Assembly: GCA_964429805.1 (NCBI GenBank)
Contig: CAYSDH010000048.1
Coordinates: forward strand, 1 to 25,351
Length of the DNA stretch: 25,351 bases
Direction: 5' to 3'
Origin: CAYSDH01 sp964429805
GTDB taxonomy: Bacteria; Bacteroidota; Bacteroidia; Flavobacteriales_D; JABDKJ01
The position numbers and the translations under genes are program-made. Shown piece after piece: positions 1-7,749 of the stretch. The stretch's first letter is position 1. Each line of letters starts with the position of its first letter. A model generated the notes under the pieces. The model worked only from the letters and a program-made list of their open reading frames with translations, ran no database searches and was not told the DNA's origin.

Positions 1-1055
1 CAGGGGTTCATGCTCGAGATCAGCATAAACGATGCGGGATAATCCACAGAAAACTTTGCCCGTGAAATATTTACCACGCGGTCCTCCAGCGGTTGGCGCA
101 TGACCTCTAGCACGGTGCGTTTAAACTCCGGGAGTTCATCTAAAAACAAGACTCCATTATGTGCCAGTGAGATTTCTCCCGGTTGCGGATAGCCTCCACC
201 ACCGACCAAAGCCACATCAGAGATGGTGTGATGAGGTGAGCGAAATGGTCGTGTAGAAATCAGTCCTTCTTCTTTGCTGGTGCGACCCACTATGGAGTGG
301 ATTTTTGTCGTCTCCAGCGCTTCGTCAAGTGAGAGCGGAGGAAGGATGGTGGGTAGTCGCTTGGCGAGCATTGTTTTTCCAGCACCAGGCGGGCCTATCA
401 AGATGACATTGTGCCCTCCGGCAGCGGCAATTTCAAATGCACGTTTGATGTTCTCTTGTCCTTTGACATCTGAAAAGTCCACCGGGTATTCTGACACCTT
501 GCGTTCAAAATCAGCCTCCACATCAAAGTGCTCTTTTTCCAACTCGACATGGCCATCAAAAAAGTCGATGACCTGTTTGATATTATCTACACCATACACA
601 TCCACATCAGCCACGATGGCGGCTTCTTTGGCGTTTTCTCTGGGCACTATCATGCCTTTAAATCCTTCTTTTCTCGCTTCGATGGCGATGGGTAATACGC
701 CTTTTAATGGACGCAGGCCACCATCAAGTGCCAGCTCACCCATGATGAGGTAATCTTCTACGCCCTCGCTCTGCATCTGCCCCGTGGCAGCCATGATGCC
801 GATGGCCAGTGTGAGGTCATAAGCAGAGCCTTCCTTTCTGATATCAGCAGGGGCCATGTTGACGGTAATCTCTTTGACGGGAAGTTTGTACCCCACATTT
901 TTGAGCGCAGAGTGGATGCGTTGGTGTGCCTCTTTGACAGCTGAGTCTGGGAGTCCGACTAAGAAAAAGTTGACGCCATTTCGCACATCAACTTCAACAG
1001 TGACAATAGTAGCGTGAATGCCCAACAGGGCCGAACCAAAGGTTTTAACGAGCAT
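1..1055 (-). CDS. YifB/ComM-family Mg-chelatase-like AAA+ ATPase, C-terminal part cut off by the window edge
   Basis: I translated this by hand from the ATG at 1055 to the left edge (about 351 codons); it stays open, so the C-terminus lies outside the window. The N-terminal 200 residues match the Lon-protease-like ChlI fold of YifB/ComM, opening with MLVKTFGSALLGIHA and containing the typical VEVDVRNGVNFFLVGLPD block. A Walker A motif GPPGAGKT lies near residues 220-227 and a Walker B motif GVLFLDELPEF near 298-306, followed by the family's MRQPLEDR stretch. ComM is known as a helicase promoting branch migration during natural transformation; the role of Bacteroidota copies is less clear. The full family length is about 510 residues, so roughly two thirds is present. 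The gene stands alone on this side, with a promoter-like element just upstream. The family call is secure; the exact function is inferred. Confidence 0.95.
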   Translation of the reverse strand, partial: MLVKTFGSALLGIHATIVTVEVDVRNGVNFFLVGLPDSAVKEAHQRIHSALKNVGYKLPVKEITVNMAPADIRKEGSAYDLTLAIGIMAATGQMQSEGVEDYLIMGELALDGGLRPLKGVLPIAIEARKEGFKGMIVPRENAKEAAIVADVDVYGVDNIKQVIDFFDGHVELEKEHFDVEADFERKVSEYPVDFSDVKGQENIKRAFEIAAAGGHNVILIGPPGAGKTMLAKRLPTILPPLSLDEALETTKIHSIVGRTSKEEGLISTRPFRSPHHTISDVALVGGGGYPQPGEISLAHNGVLFLDELPEFKRTVLEVMRQPLEDRVVNISRAKFSVDYPASFMLISSMNP

Positions 1056-1061
1056 AGCTTT

Positions 1062-1090
1062 CGAATGTACTTAATCAAAATGGGAATCAA
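1062..1090 (-). promoter_or_regulatory. Putative Bacteroidota-type promoter of the YifB gene
   Basis: On the minus strand TTG (1088-1090) is followed by an 18-bp spacer and TACATTCG (1062-1069), close to the phylum consensus TTG-N17-19-TAnnTTTG. The element ends 6 nt before the ATG at 1055, so the leader would be extremely short. Among the TACATT-like elements in this window, this is the only one with a well-placed upstream TTG. Confidence 0.5.
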
Positions 1091-1124
1091 CATATAGCAA
1101 CGGTTCACAAAAACTAATTCAATG

Positions 1125-1140
1125 AAAGATCGAGCCAACT
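1125..1140. repeat. Outlying 16-bp repeat unit, also present at 1316-1331
   Basis: aaagatcgagccaact at 1125-1140 matches aaagaccgagccaact at 1316-1331 with one difference. The second copy lies inside the final codons of the 1306-2259 gene, so repeat sequence appears to have contributed to or replaced the end of that coding region. Both copies are followed or preceded by caacta-type units. Confidence 0.5.
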
Positions 1141-1232
1141 ATAAGCACTACGTCAACTAACCAACTACCAAGCCCATCCAAGTACTTGGAGCATTCCAAG
1201 CACTTTCCCACGCACCCTCAGCCACCTGCCCC

Positions 1233-1319
1233 GCACAATCTCAGAATTCCGCAATCCCCGAATCCCAGAATAAAACCAACCACAGAACCACGTCAACTAA
1301 AAAAACTACAGAACTAAAG
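1233..1319. repeat. Short-period AC-rich repeat tract, copy A
   Basis: The tract begins gcacaatctcagaatt, continues through gcaatcccc and cagaataaaaccaac, and then shows loose reiterations of cacagaac, caactaa and actacagaacta. Copy B at 2324-2440 begins with the same 14 bases and has the same order of elements. The right end overlaps the stop codon (1306-1308) and last codons of the neighbouring minus-strand gene. The upstream stretch 1120-1170 holds further diverged units (cgtcaactaa, ccaactacc). It has no coding content. Confidence 0.6.
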
Positions 1320-2259
1320 ACCGAGCCAACTCCTCTACCTTATCTAACCATTTGCCCCACACTACTTCTTGTCCGGCAATGTCTTGGCTGTATGGACCGG
1401 CAGTGAGATGAAACTCAAATTCACCCGGTGTTTCGCTTTCTGTCACAAGGAATTTTTCGGCATAGTGATATCCCGCCATGTCATAGTCCACTTGGATGTA
1501 GAGGTTTTCCCAGATGGCGGTAATGGTTCCGGTATTGACGACTCGCTCTGGACCATATTTGAAATACACCTTGGCATGAGGCTTCCAGTCTGATTGGACA
1601 TACGCATCAGGATGAAAGACTTTGCCAAGCTCCTTTGCATAGCGCGGGCTAGTGATGACCTCCCATATTTTTTCTTTAGGAGCGGCTATTTTCTTGATGT
1701 GAGAAACAAAAGGAGTGCTTCCCATTTTCTCGATCTCCTCGTCTGATACGAAGGTGACTTCATCAAACCGAGCAGAGCCGTTACCACCGTTTAGGTACCT
1801 AAATCCGACAACGGTATCTGACTCAATGACAACGGCTTGTATGACGACAATCAATTCGTTTTTTTCAGTTGGTCGGCAGAAGTAACGAGCAGCTTGTGGC
1901 AGCGGTATGTCAAGTGCTTTGACATTCGGAAATTCTTCGATATCGATGTGCATCAATGATGTTCCATTGCGGGTCTCTTCTTCGGTTGGTAGTCGGCCAT
2001 TAACCACGGGCACATTACTCAATTCTTGAATGTCGACTGCTGGAAAACCTCTCAGATTATCAGGGCAGTACCAACCTCCATAAGGATGCTCTCCACGAGG
2101 GGCGCGTTGTTGTTCTTCTTGAATTTTCTTCTCTTGGCTCAGTGGTTTTGAAATGGGCTCAGTTGTGTTTGCCTCCTCATTGGCGCAGCTCCCAATTAAA
2201 AAGAAAAAGCATGCGAAAAGCAGTTGGGTGCATAGTCGGCTTACATTGAATAGATTCAT
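1306..2259 (-). CDS. Lipoprotein with a C-terminal START-like (SRPBCC) domain, function unknown
   Basis: This 317-residue protein has a lipoprotein signal peptide: a hydrophobic stretch (residues 13-23) ends at the lipobox LIGSC, with Cys25 as the likely acylated residue. A low-complexity linker rich in E, K and Q follows (about 28-55). The middle part (60-180) has no motif I can name. From about residue 186 to the end the pattern fits the SRPBCC/START-like fold (AHSA1 or polyketide-cyclase type): KKIAAPKEKIWEVITSP, then the charged strand AKVYFKYGPERV, and a long terminal helix ending WLDKVEELARSL. Such domains hold a hydrophobic ligand in a cavity. A membrane-anchored periplasmic or outer-membrane role is inferred; the ligand is unknown. 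The last codons and the stop lie in repetitive DNA (see 1233-1319), so the natural C-terminus may have been altered. Confidence 0.8.
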   Translation of the reverse strand: MNLFNVSRLCTQLLFACFFFLIGSCANEEANTTEPISKPLSQEKKIQEEQQRAPRGEHPYGGWYCPDNLRGFPAVDIQELSNVPVVNGRLPTEEETRNGTSLMHIDIEEFPNVKALDIPLPQAARYFCRPTEKNELIVVIQAVVIESDTVVGFRYLNGGNGSARFDEVTFVSDEEIEKMGSTPFVSHIKKIAAPKEKIWEVITSPRYAKELGKVFHPDAYVQSDWKPHAKVYFKYGPERVVNTGTITAIWENLYIQVDYDMAGYHYAEKFLVTESETPGEFEFHLTAGPYSQDIAGQEVVWGKWLDKVEELARSLVL

Positions 2260-2323
2260 AATGAAAAGGTTTGGCTAAATTTAAGAAACCACAGGTAATG
2301 AATTATTCCGCTGCGTTTAGAAT

Positions 2324-2440
2324 GCACAATCTCAGAATCTCGCAATCCCAGAATTAAAACAACTACAGAACTAACCAACCACAGAACTACGATAACTAAA
2401 AAACCACAGAACTACATCAACAAAAAAACTACGACAACTT
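2324..2440. repeat. Short-period AC-rich repeat tract, copy B
   Basis: The tract starts gcacaatctcagaatctcgcaatcccagaa, closely matching copy A at 1233-1319, and then gives several units of the type caactacagaactaa, ccacagaactacgat and aactaaaaaacc. It fills most of the gap between two minus-strand genes. It runs over the stop codon (2429-2431) of the upstream T9SS-protein gene, just as copy A runs over the stop of the lipoprotein gene. Confidence 0.6.
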
Positions 2441-3250
2441 AAAAAGAACCTTCCGAGTCATAGTCCTTCTCTCATGCACAATGCTCATCACATGAATCCC
2501 TCTTCGCGTTTGAATCAAGTGAGGCAATCTTACTTTGCTTATATCTGAGACAAGTTGCCCAGTCAGTGAGTATACGGCCACATTGTCAAGTTGCTCATAG
2601 GTGTCAGATTCTATCCAGATTCCTTCTGCGCTGTGTCGCAGACTTACTCCACTTAGCGCTGCTTCTGCCAGTCCATCTGGCTCGGCAGCATTGAGCGTGA
2701 GTGTGCTGTTTTGCGCATTGTCGCCACTGGAGTCTCCGTCACCGTTGGCGGCTATGCCGGCAAAGTAGAAGGTGACTGGTCCCATGTCTTCCTCGGCTAT
2801 CCAGCCGACATTAAAAATTCCGACAGGTGAAGGAATAGCGTGCTCTGCCACATGTCTACTTGGTATAGTTACCGTATTGACTTCTTCGAGCTGTACGTTG
2901 AGCCCAGAGTTGATGAATTGTCCTGCATCTGCCAGCAGGCTATCAAGTGCCGTAGTTTGAAATCCGTGCCTAGACGGTGATGGCCCGCCAAGTGAGGTGA
3001 TGGAGTAACGCAAATTCAGCGTGTCTCCTGGTATGTAAGCACTTACCGCATTGCCTTCTTGGTCCGTGACGGTAAGATTCATAAAGGGATTAAAAGAGCC
3101 AGAATTATGGCACTGTCCACAGGTGTTAGACCCATCTGGAGTGCCTGTTCTGTCTTTGTTCTGGTCAAGGGCTACGCCATTTTCAGAGGCGATGGAGATG
3201 AGGGCGATTAAGGCGCCACAAAAAAACAGCTTTAGTCCTCTTTGTTTCAT
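2429..3250 (-). CDS. T9SS-exported protein with a single CxxCH motif (choice-of-anchor-V-like), function unknown
   Basis: This 273-residue protein starts with a signal peptide (basic n-region MKQRGLK, hydrophobic 8-21, probable cleavage near 22-28). A CGQCH motif (Cys44, Cys47, His48) follows in the setting GTPDGSNTCGQCHNSG, which looks like a c-type heme attachment site. Residues 52-190 appear to be a beta-sandwich similar to the Reeler or choice-of-anchor V proteins of Bacteroidota, which commonly combine this CxxCH with a T9SS tail. The last 75 residues resemble the type A sorting domain of the type IX secretion system (VAVYSLTGQLV, then a strand with RKVLFKLS at the end). Secretion to the surface or medium is expected. 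Heme binding is plausible but unproven. The DsbD reductase gene lies just upstream, which would suit a protein needing reduced cysteines. Confidence 0.8.
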   Translation of the reverse strand: MKQRGLKLFFCGALIALISIASENGVALDQNKDRTGTPDGSNTCGQCHNSGSFNPFMNLTVTDQEGNAVSAYIPGDTLNLRYSITSLGGPSPSRHGFQTTALDSLLADAGQFINSGLNVQLEEVNTVTIPSRHVAEHAIPSPVGIFNVGWIAEEDMGPVTFYFAGIAANGDGDSSGDNAQNSTLTLNAAEPDGLAEAALSGVSLRHSAEGIWIESDTYEQLDNVAVYSLTGQLVSDISKVRLPHLIQTRRGIHVMSIVHERRTMTRKVLFKLS

Positions 3251-3302
3251 GTACAGAAATAAGTTATTCCGCAGGCTACAAAATGGACTAGCTCAACGCT
3301 AA

Positions 3303-5345
3303 TCACTTTTGACTATTGAACGAATCAATGCCATTTCTTAGCCATCCCTTAAAAGTAGGTACGTTGCCATGATTTTCATAATCAGCTCCTGAACTTAGCG
3401 GATTTTCGGAATGATCTAAGAGTATATAGTAAGGTTGAGTACTGATACTATAGCGTTCTTTTTCGAGTAGTTTATTGAAGTCACCGACAGTCTCTACATC
3501 AATTTCCTTTCCTCTAAAGGTTTTGGTAAACTGTTCCTCTTCAGGTAGCGGTGTAATGTCGTCTACGTAGAGCGAAGCCATCACCACTTCTTCACTAAGT
3601 ATGCGCCTTACTTCAGGGTCAGACCATACTTGTTCTTCCATTTTTCGGCAATTCACACAAGTTTTCCCTGTAAAGTCTAAGAACAATGGCTTACCTACTT
3701 CTTTGGCATGGGCCATGGCCTTATCATATTCATGAAACGCTAGAATTCCTTGAGGCCCTAGATAGGTGTCTTCTCTTGGGGATGAATTATCACCGGCATG
3801 ATCATCCGAAGTATTAGCATATTGGACCGTTGTGCTTTTCTTGCCCACTCCATCGGGCGATTCGCTGTAGTGCATCGGAGGCGGGAAGGCAGCTATTAAT
3901 TTAAGAGGCGCACCCCAGAGTCCCGGTATCAGGTAGATAGTAAAGACGCCTGTAACAATGGCTAGCATTAATCGGGTCACTGAAAGGTTAGTAATCGGGC
4001 TATCATGAGAGAGCATAAGTTTACCAAGAAGATAAAGAGTAAGCAGTCCAAATATGACAATCCATATGGCGATAAATAGTTCACGTTCTATGAGATGCCA
4101 ATCCCATACCAAATCGGCATTGGATAAAAATTTGAAGGCGAAAGCGAGTTCTAAAAAACCAAGAGTCACCTTTACTGAATTAAGCCAACCACCTGATTGC
4201 GGCAAAGAATTCAACCATCCGGGGAACATGGCGAAAAGGGCAAAAGGAATCGCCAGTGCTAAACTAAATCCTATCATTCCAATGATGGGACCCATAAATC
4301 CTGCGCCTGAGGCGGCTTGGACTATAAGTGTTCCAACAATCGGGCCTGTGCAGGTGAAGGAAACGATGGCCAAAACCAAGGCCATGAAGAAGATTCCAAT
4401 GATTCCGCCTCGGTTTGATGCCGTATCCGCTTTGTTAATCCATGAGCTTGGTAGCGTTATTTCAAATGCGCCTAAGAAAGAAGCTGCAAATACTATAAGG
4501 AGAGCAAAAAAGAAGAGGTTAAACCAGGGATTGGAGCCCATGTTATTGAGAACCTCTTCGCCAAATACGGCCGAGACAAATACACCAAGAGCAACATAGA
4601 TAAAGACTATAAAAAAGGCATAGGTCAAGGCATTTCTAATGCCTTGTGACCTAGTCTTACTTTGCTTGGTAAAGAAGCTAACTGTAAGAGGTATCATTGG
4701 AAAGACACAAGGTGTGAGTAGGGCTAAAAACCCAGAAAGGAAGGCACCTAAAAACAGGAGCAAGTAGTTCTTCTCATAACCGATTTCAATTGCAAACTCG
4801 ATGTCCTCTGGAGGAAGACAGCGCTTGTCATCGCACGACATAAAAGTTAGATAGCCTTCTACAACTCCTGCACCTGCTTCGTTCCATTTGATGCGTTGAA
4901 CAAAAGTGGCTGAGTCGTTATAGTAACTCAAATCCATTTCAAAATTTGGGTCCCATGAGACCACTGGCGTGCCTTCTTTTGTTTGGCCGATTAGTTGGTA
5001 AGTCCCTGTGGTGTCAGTAAAAGAGAATGAAGTGGGTAACGGACCAAAGTCACTTTCCAAATGCTGAGAGTAAAGGTGCCAATGGTCATCAATTTTGGCC
5101 TTAAACACTAAGTCAAACTCTTCAGGTGACCCTTCAACGGCTTGGGCACTGTATGTCCACTTAACAGGCTCAATTATCCCGTCCTCTTCATCGTGATCTG
5201 ATTGCGATTGGTCAAGTACGGCCATGAGTGGGGACTGTGCACCTGAGGCCATAAGGTCGGTTGCCATTGAGTTAAATCCCCCTATTAGGAATACTAGAAC
5301 GCTAAATATCACTCTGAATCTCACCATGCTTTCTTTTCTTATCAT
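3303..5345 (-). CDS. dsbD: Thiol:disulfide interchange protein DsbD (three-domain transmembrane reductase)
   Basis: This 680-residue protein moves electrons from cytoplasmic thioredoxin to periplasmic thiols. After a signal peptide (about 7-30), the N-terminal DsbD-alpha-like domain carries the pair Cys171/Cys176 (SCDDKRCLPP). An eight-helix CcdA/DsbD membrane domain follows (about 193-480), with conserved Cys213 in LTPCVFPMIPL and Cys332 in SFTCTGPIVG. The C-terminal thioredoxin-like domain (about 535-680) holds Cys563/Cys566 in FTGKTCVNCRKME and a cis-proline near 638 (STQPYY). All three redox pairs are therefore present and the protein should be complete. Start: ATG at 5345, though the internal ATG at 5327 would also leave a good signal peptide. 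Known clients in this phylum include cytochrome c maturation and periplasmic thioredoxins; the neighbouring CxxCH protein could be one (inference). Confidence 0.95.
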   Translation of the reverse strand: MIRKESMVRFRVIFSVLVFLIGGFNSMATDLMASGAQSPLMAVLDQSQSDHDEEDGIIEPVKWTYSAQAVEGSPEEFDLVFKAKIDDHWHLYSQHLESDFGPLPTSFSFTDTTGTYQLIGQTKEGTPVVSWDPNFEMDLSYYNDSATFVQRIKWNEAGAGVVEGYLTFMSCDDKRCLPPEDIEFAIEIGYEKNYLLLFLGAFLSGFLALLTPCVFPMIPLTVSFFTKQSKTRSQGIRNALTYAFFIVFIYVALGVFVSAVFGEEVLNNMGSNPWFNLFFFALLIVFAASFLGAFEITLPSSWINKADTASNRGGIIGIFFMALVLAIVSFTCTGPIVGTLIVQAASGAGFMGPIIGMIGFSLALAIPFALFAMFPGWLNSLPQSGGWLNSVKVTLGFLELAFAFKFLSNADLVWDWHLIERELFIAIWIVIFGLLTLYLLGKLMLSHDSPITNLSVTRLMLAIVTGVFTIYLIPGLWGAPLKLIAAFPPPMHYSESPDGVGKKSTTVQYANTSDDHAGDNSSPREDTYLGPQGILAFHEYDKAMAHAKEVGKPLFLDFTGKTCVNCRKMEEQVWSDPEVRRILSEEVVMASLYVDDITPLPEEEQFTKTFRGKEIDVETVGDFNKLLEKERYSISTQPYYILLDHSENPLSSGADYENHGNVPTFKGWLRNGIDSFNSQK

Positions 5346-5353
5346 ACTCTACG

Positions 5354-5361
5354 TAAATGTA
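5354..5361 (-). promoter_or_regulatory. Possible -7 element upstream of dsbD
   Basis: The minus strand reads TACATTTA, one base off TAnnTTTG, ending 8 nt before the ATG at 5345. It is part of the recurring GTACATT pattern in this window. No clear TTG lies at the expected upstream distance, so the call is weak. Confidence 0.3.
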
Positions 5362-5392
5362 CTGTCTGTGTTGTGCTCTGTCTATTCTATAC

Positions 5393-5409
5393 TCCAAGAT
5401 AAACTTGGA
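5393..5409 (-). terminator. Small hairpin between dsbD and the VUT transporter gene
   Basis: A perfect 6-bp inverted repeat, tccaag (5393-5398) and cttgga (5404-5409), encloses a 5-nt loop just past the stop of the transporter gene (5413). There is no clear T-run behind it, so it could be a weak terminator or a coincidence. Confidence 0.25.
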
Positions 5410-5412
5410 ATG

Positions 5413-6108
5413 CTATACCTCTAAAACATCTTTTCCGCGCTCAATCCCAAAATACCTACAGGCCAAGTTGGTGAGCAGATAGAACAGGGGTGTGTCTATA
5501 AAGGCGCAGAGCACTTTGTATAGGAATCCATTGATAAACAGAGCCCAAAACAAGTCCCATTTTAAGGCGCCAAAAGTACAAAGTAGGGCCAAGACTAGAG
5601 CCGTGTCGATTAACTGACTCGGTATGGTAGAGAGATTATTCCTGAGCCATAACTTTTTTCCATCCGTTCTTTTTTTCCAAAAGTGAAACAGACGTATGTC
5701 TATAAACTGCGCAAAGAGATAGGCCAGCATCGAGGCAAGCACAGAGGCTCCCGTCAAGCCAAAGACTTGCGAAAATGTTGTGTTATCGACCGGTGAGTCT
5801 GGCATGGCGGGCACGAAATCTGCGACAGTGACAATGAGCAGCGTAAATAACGAAGCGACTACGCCAGCCACCACAACCATGTCGGCTTTTTTACGGCCGT
5901 ATAATTCAGAGATGAGGTCGGTGGCTAAAAAGGTGACCGGATAGGGCAGAAGCCCGACACTGATGTTAAAGGTATACTGCGTAACGCGATGCCACGTGCC
6001 ACCTTCTGCCGCGCCATCTCCGAAATCGCTCAACGGAGTCCAAGAGAAAAACTTGAGGAAAATAAGATTGCAGGCCACCAAGGCAGAAATAAAAATGGCA
6101 GCGAGCAA
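5413..6108 (-). CDS. VUT-family queuosine-precursor transporter (YhhQ/COG1738), start uncertain
   Basis: This hydrophobic protein has about six membrane segments and the VUT-family signature YPVTFLATDLISELYGRK after the first helices, plus RNNLSTIPSQLIDTALV in the later part. The family imports 7-cyano-7-deazaguanine-type precursors of the tRNA base queuosine across the inner membrane. The start is a problem: the frame is open from the upstream stop at 6247-6249 but contains no ATG or GTG before the first helix. The only usual alternative is TTG at 6106-6108, which gives 231 residues and keeps the first helix but drops the roughly 20-residue N-terminal tail the family usually has. In-frame upstream codons would encode a plausible tail (SERKKAQALNLYL). 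CTG (6150), ATT (6213) or ATA initiation is possible. The gene follows the histidine kinase directly and may be co-transcribed. Confidence 0.9.
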   Translation of the reverse strand: MLAAIFISALVACNLIFLKFFSWTPLSDFGDGAAEGGTWHRVTQYTFNISVGLLPYPVTFLATDLISELYGRKKADMVVVAGVVASLFTLLIVTVADFVPAMPDSPVDNTTFSQVFGLTGASVLASMLAYLFAQFIDIRLFHFWKKRTDGKKLWLRNNLSTIPSQLIDTALVLALLCTFGALKWDLFWALFINGFLYKVLCAFIDTPLFYLLTNLACRYFGIERGKDVLEV

Positions 6109-6212
6109 TAGATATAAGTTGAGCGCTTGAGCTTTCTTGCGTTCTGACAGTCGAGATTGGCCAGAGGTGTGCCCAGATATGTCGTGATCTCGGTCGATGC
6201 CGAAAGATGCAA

Positions 6213-7745
6213 TTATTCCTTGATTGCTCCTTGATGAAACGGAACATTAAGTTCAACTCTCGTTCCTTCCGGAGATTCTTCGGTACCCAAATCGATAACG
6301 CTCATCGAGAACTCCGTGTCAAACTCCTTCGCAAATCGCTCCATGCGCTCAGAAGTCAGCGACATACCTATCGAGTCTTTCTTGTACAGTTTCCGCTGTT
6401 TTACTTCTGCTGCTTTTGTGCGGCCCACGCCATTGTCTTCCACAGACAGTGTGAGGTTGCCCGTACTGTTGTGACGCGCTGATATGACAATATTCTTTTC
6501 ACCTTCCTTGAGCGATAGCCCATGCCAAATGGCATTTTCTATAATGGGCTGAAGAATCAAAGGCGGCACTTTAATCATATTTAGGTTAATGCCTTCGTCC
6601 ACTTTGATTGAGAAATTAAGTTCGTTTTTAAACCTGATATTCTCAATGTTCATGTAGAGTTCGGCTGTCTCCAGTTCTTCGTTGAGTGAGATGGCTTGCT
6701 CTTTGGTCGTGGCCAGAATTTTTCGAATCAGTTTTGAGAATTTGTTGAGGTAATAGACCGCATTGCTCGTGTCATTATTAATGATGTAGAGCTTTATCGA
6801 GTTGAGTGAATTAAAAATGAAGTGCGGATTCATCTGATTTCTCAACGAGCTGATTTTTAGCTCAGCAAGTTCAGACTCATACTGTGCTTTGAGTCGTTCT
6901 AACTCTTGTTCCTCAGCCTTGCTCGAAAGCTGTATGACCTCTTGCTCTAGTCGTTGTTTCAGTGTTTCTCTTAGGCTTTCGTTCTCTTGAAGTTGGGCAA
7001 TTAACTCTTCCTGACTTTCATTTCGTTCTTTGATCACATTCCGCTGTTTTGAGCCGAGTCCTAGCGCAAACAGAAAGTTTTCAAACATCACGCCTATGTA
7101 GAATATGTTGTATCTAAAATTGTCTGCAGTGTCAATGTCTATCTGAACATCAGTGAAGCCTACACCTGTTGTAATTAGCGAGCTAATAAGCAACATAAGC
7201 GAGCCTGCCAGTGCATAATACCGCACGGCACTGCCACTAAACACCACGGCATAGATGCCAATTAAGGAGGCAACCACCGCAGCGGGTATGAAGATGTATT
7301 CGTACCCAAAGTTCATGGGTTCTCTACTGCCGCTGATAAAACAGGTGATTTGAAGAACTACGGCCAGCGCGGTAAGCGCAGTGACAAACCACCACAAAAA
7401 CTTATTGACCTTGTTGCCTTTGTACTTCAGATCCACAAAGCGAAAGACGAAGTAGAAGTAGATGCAGTTATAAATCCAGACTATAAAATCTTTTACGCCA
7501 GACTCGATAAACATGGGTCTGAACTCACCCAGCATCTGGTCAAACACATCTCCTTGACCAAGCATGGTGTGTCGTATGAAAATCAGAAAAGTGTAGAAGC
7601 TGTAAAGCAGATAGGCCTTTATTCCATTCTGGAAGTAGAGAAAAAGGTGATAGACAGAAAGTATAAACAACATGCCTATCACAAAGACGGTAACACCGTT
7701 AGTGGTAGGGTCGCTTAAAAGTCCACCTCGAAATAAGAAGTCCAT
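6213..7745 (-). CDS. Sensor histidine kinase, LytS/YehU type, with an N-terminal 7TM region
   Basis: This 510-residue protein has seven hydrophobic segments in the first 230 residues, resembling the 7TMR-DISM membrane domain, though the extracellular DISMED2 domain that often precedes it is absent. A coiled coil follows (about 235-300). The His_kinase (PF06580) domain contains LRNQMNPHFIFNSLNSIK, with His308 as the likely phosphorylated residue. The HATPase part has the N-box QPIIENAIWHGL (Asn404) and the G1 motif VEDNGVGR (437-441). Start: ATG at 7745, only 4 nt after the stop of the response regulator gene, so the two genes form one operon and act as a pair. The stimulus is unknown; in this phylum such pairs usually lack genomic clues to their signal, and none is visible here. 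Confidence 0.93.
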   Translation of the reverse strand: MDFLFRGGLLSDPTTNGVTVFVIGMLFILSVYHLFLYFQNGIKAYLLYSFYTFLIFIRHTMLGQGDVFDQMLGEFRPMFIESGVKDFIVWIYNCIYFYFVFRFVDLKYKGNKVNKFLWWFVTALTALAVVLQITCFISGSREPMNFGYEYIFIPAAVVASLIGIYAVVFSGSAVRYYALAGSLMLLISSLITTGVGFTDVQIDIDTADNFRYNIFYIGVMFENFLFALGLGSKQRNVIKERNESQEELIAQLQENESLRETLKQRLEQEVIQLSSKAEEQELERLKAQYESELAELKISSLRNQMNPHFIFNSLNSIKLYIINNDTSNAVYYLNKFSKLIRKILATTKEQAISLNEELETAELYMNIENIRFKNELNFSIKVDEGINLNMIKVPPLILQPIIENAIWHGLSLKEGEKNIVISARHNSTGNLTLSVEDNGVGRTKAAEVKQRKLYKKDSIGMSLTSERMERFAKEFDTEFSMSVIDLGTEESPEGTRVELNVPFHQGAIKE

Positions 7746-7749
7746 GTGG

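Noticed and set aside
274..753. A 159-residue open frame on the plus strand
   Set aside because: It is the antisense shadow of the YifB coding sequence, which has clear ATPase motifs on the minus strand.
1120..2440. CRISPR array as an explanation of the repeat tracts
   Set aside because: The units are short and irregular with no constant repeat or unique spacers of uniform length, and no cas genes are present.
2303..3272. Shared 9-mer ttattccgc upstream of the lipoprotein gene (2303-2311) and the T9SS gene (3264-3272)
   Set aside because: The distances to the start codons differ (44 and 14 bp) and similarity outside the 9-mer is weak, so a common regulatory site is not supported.
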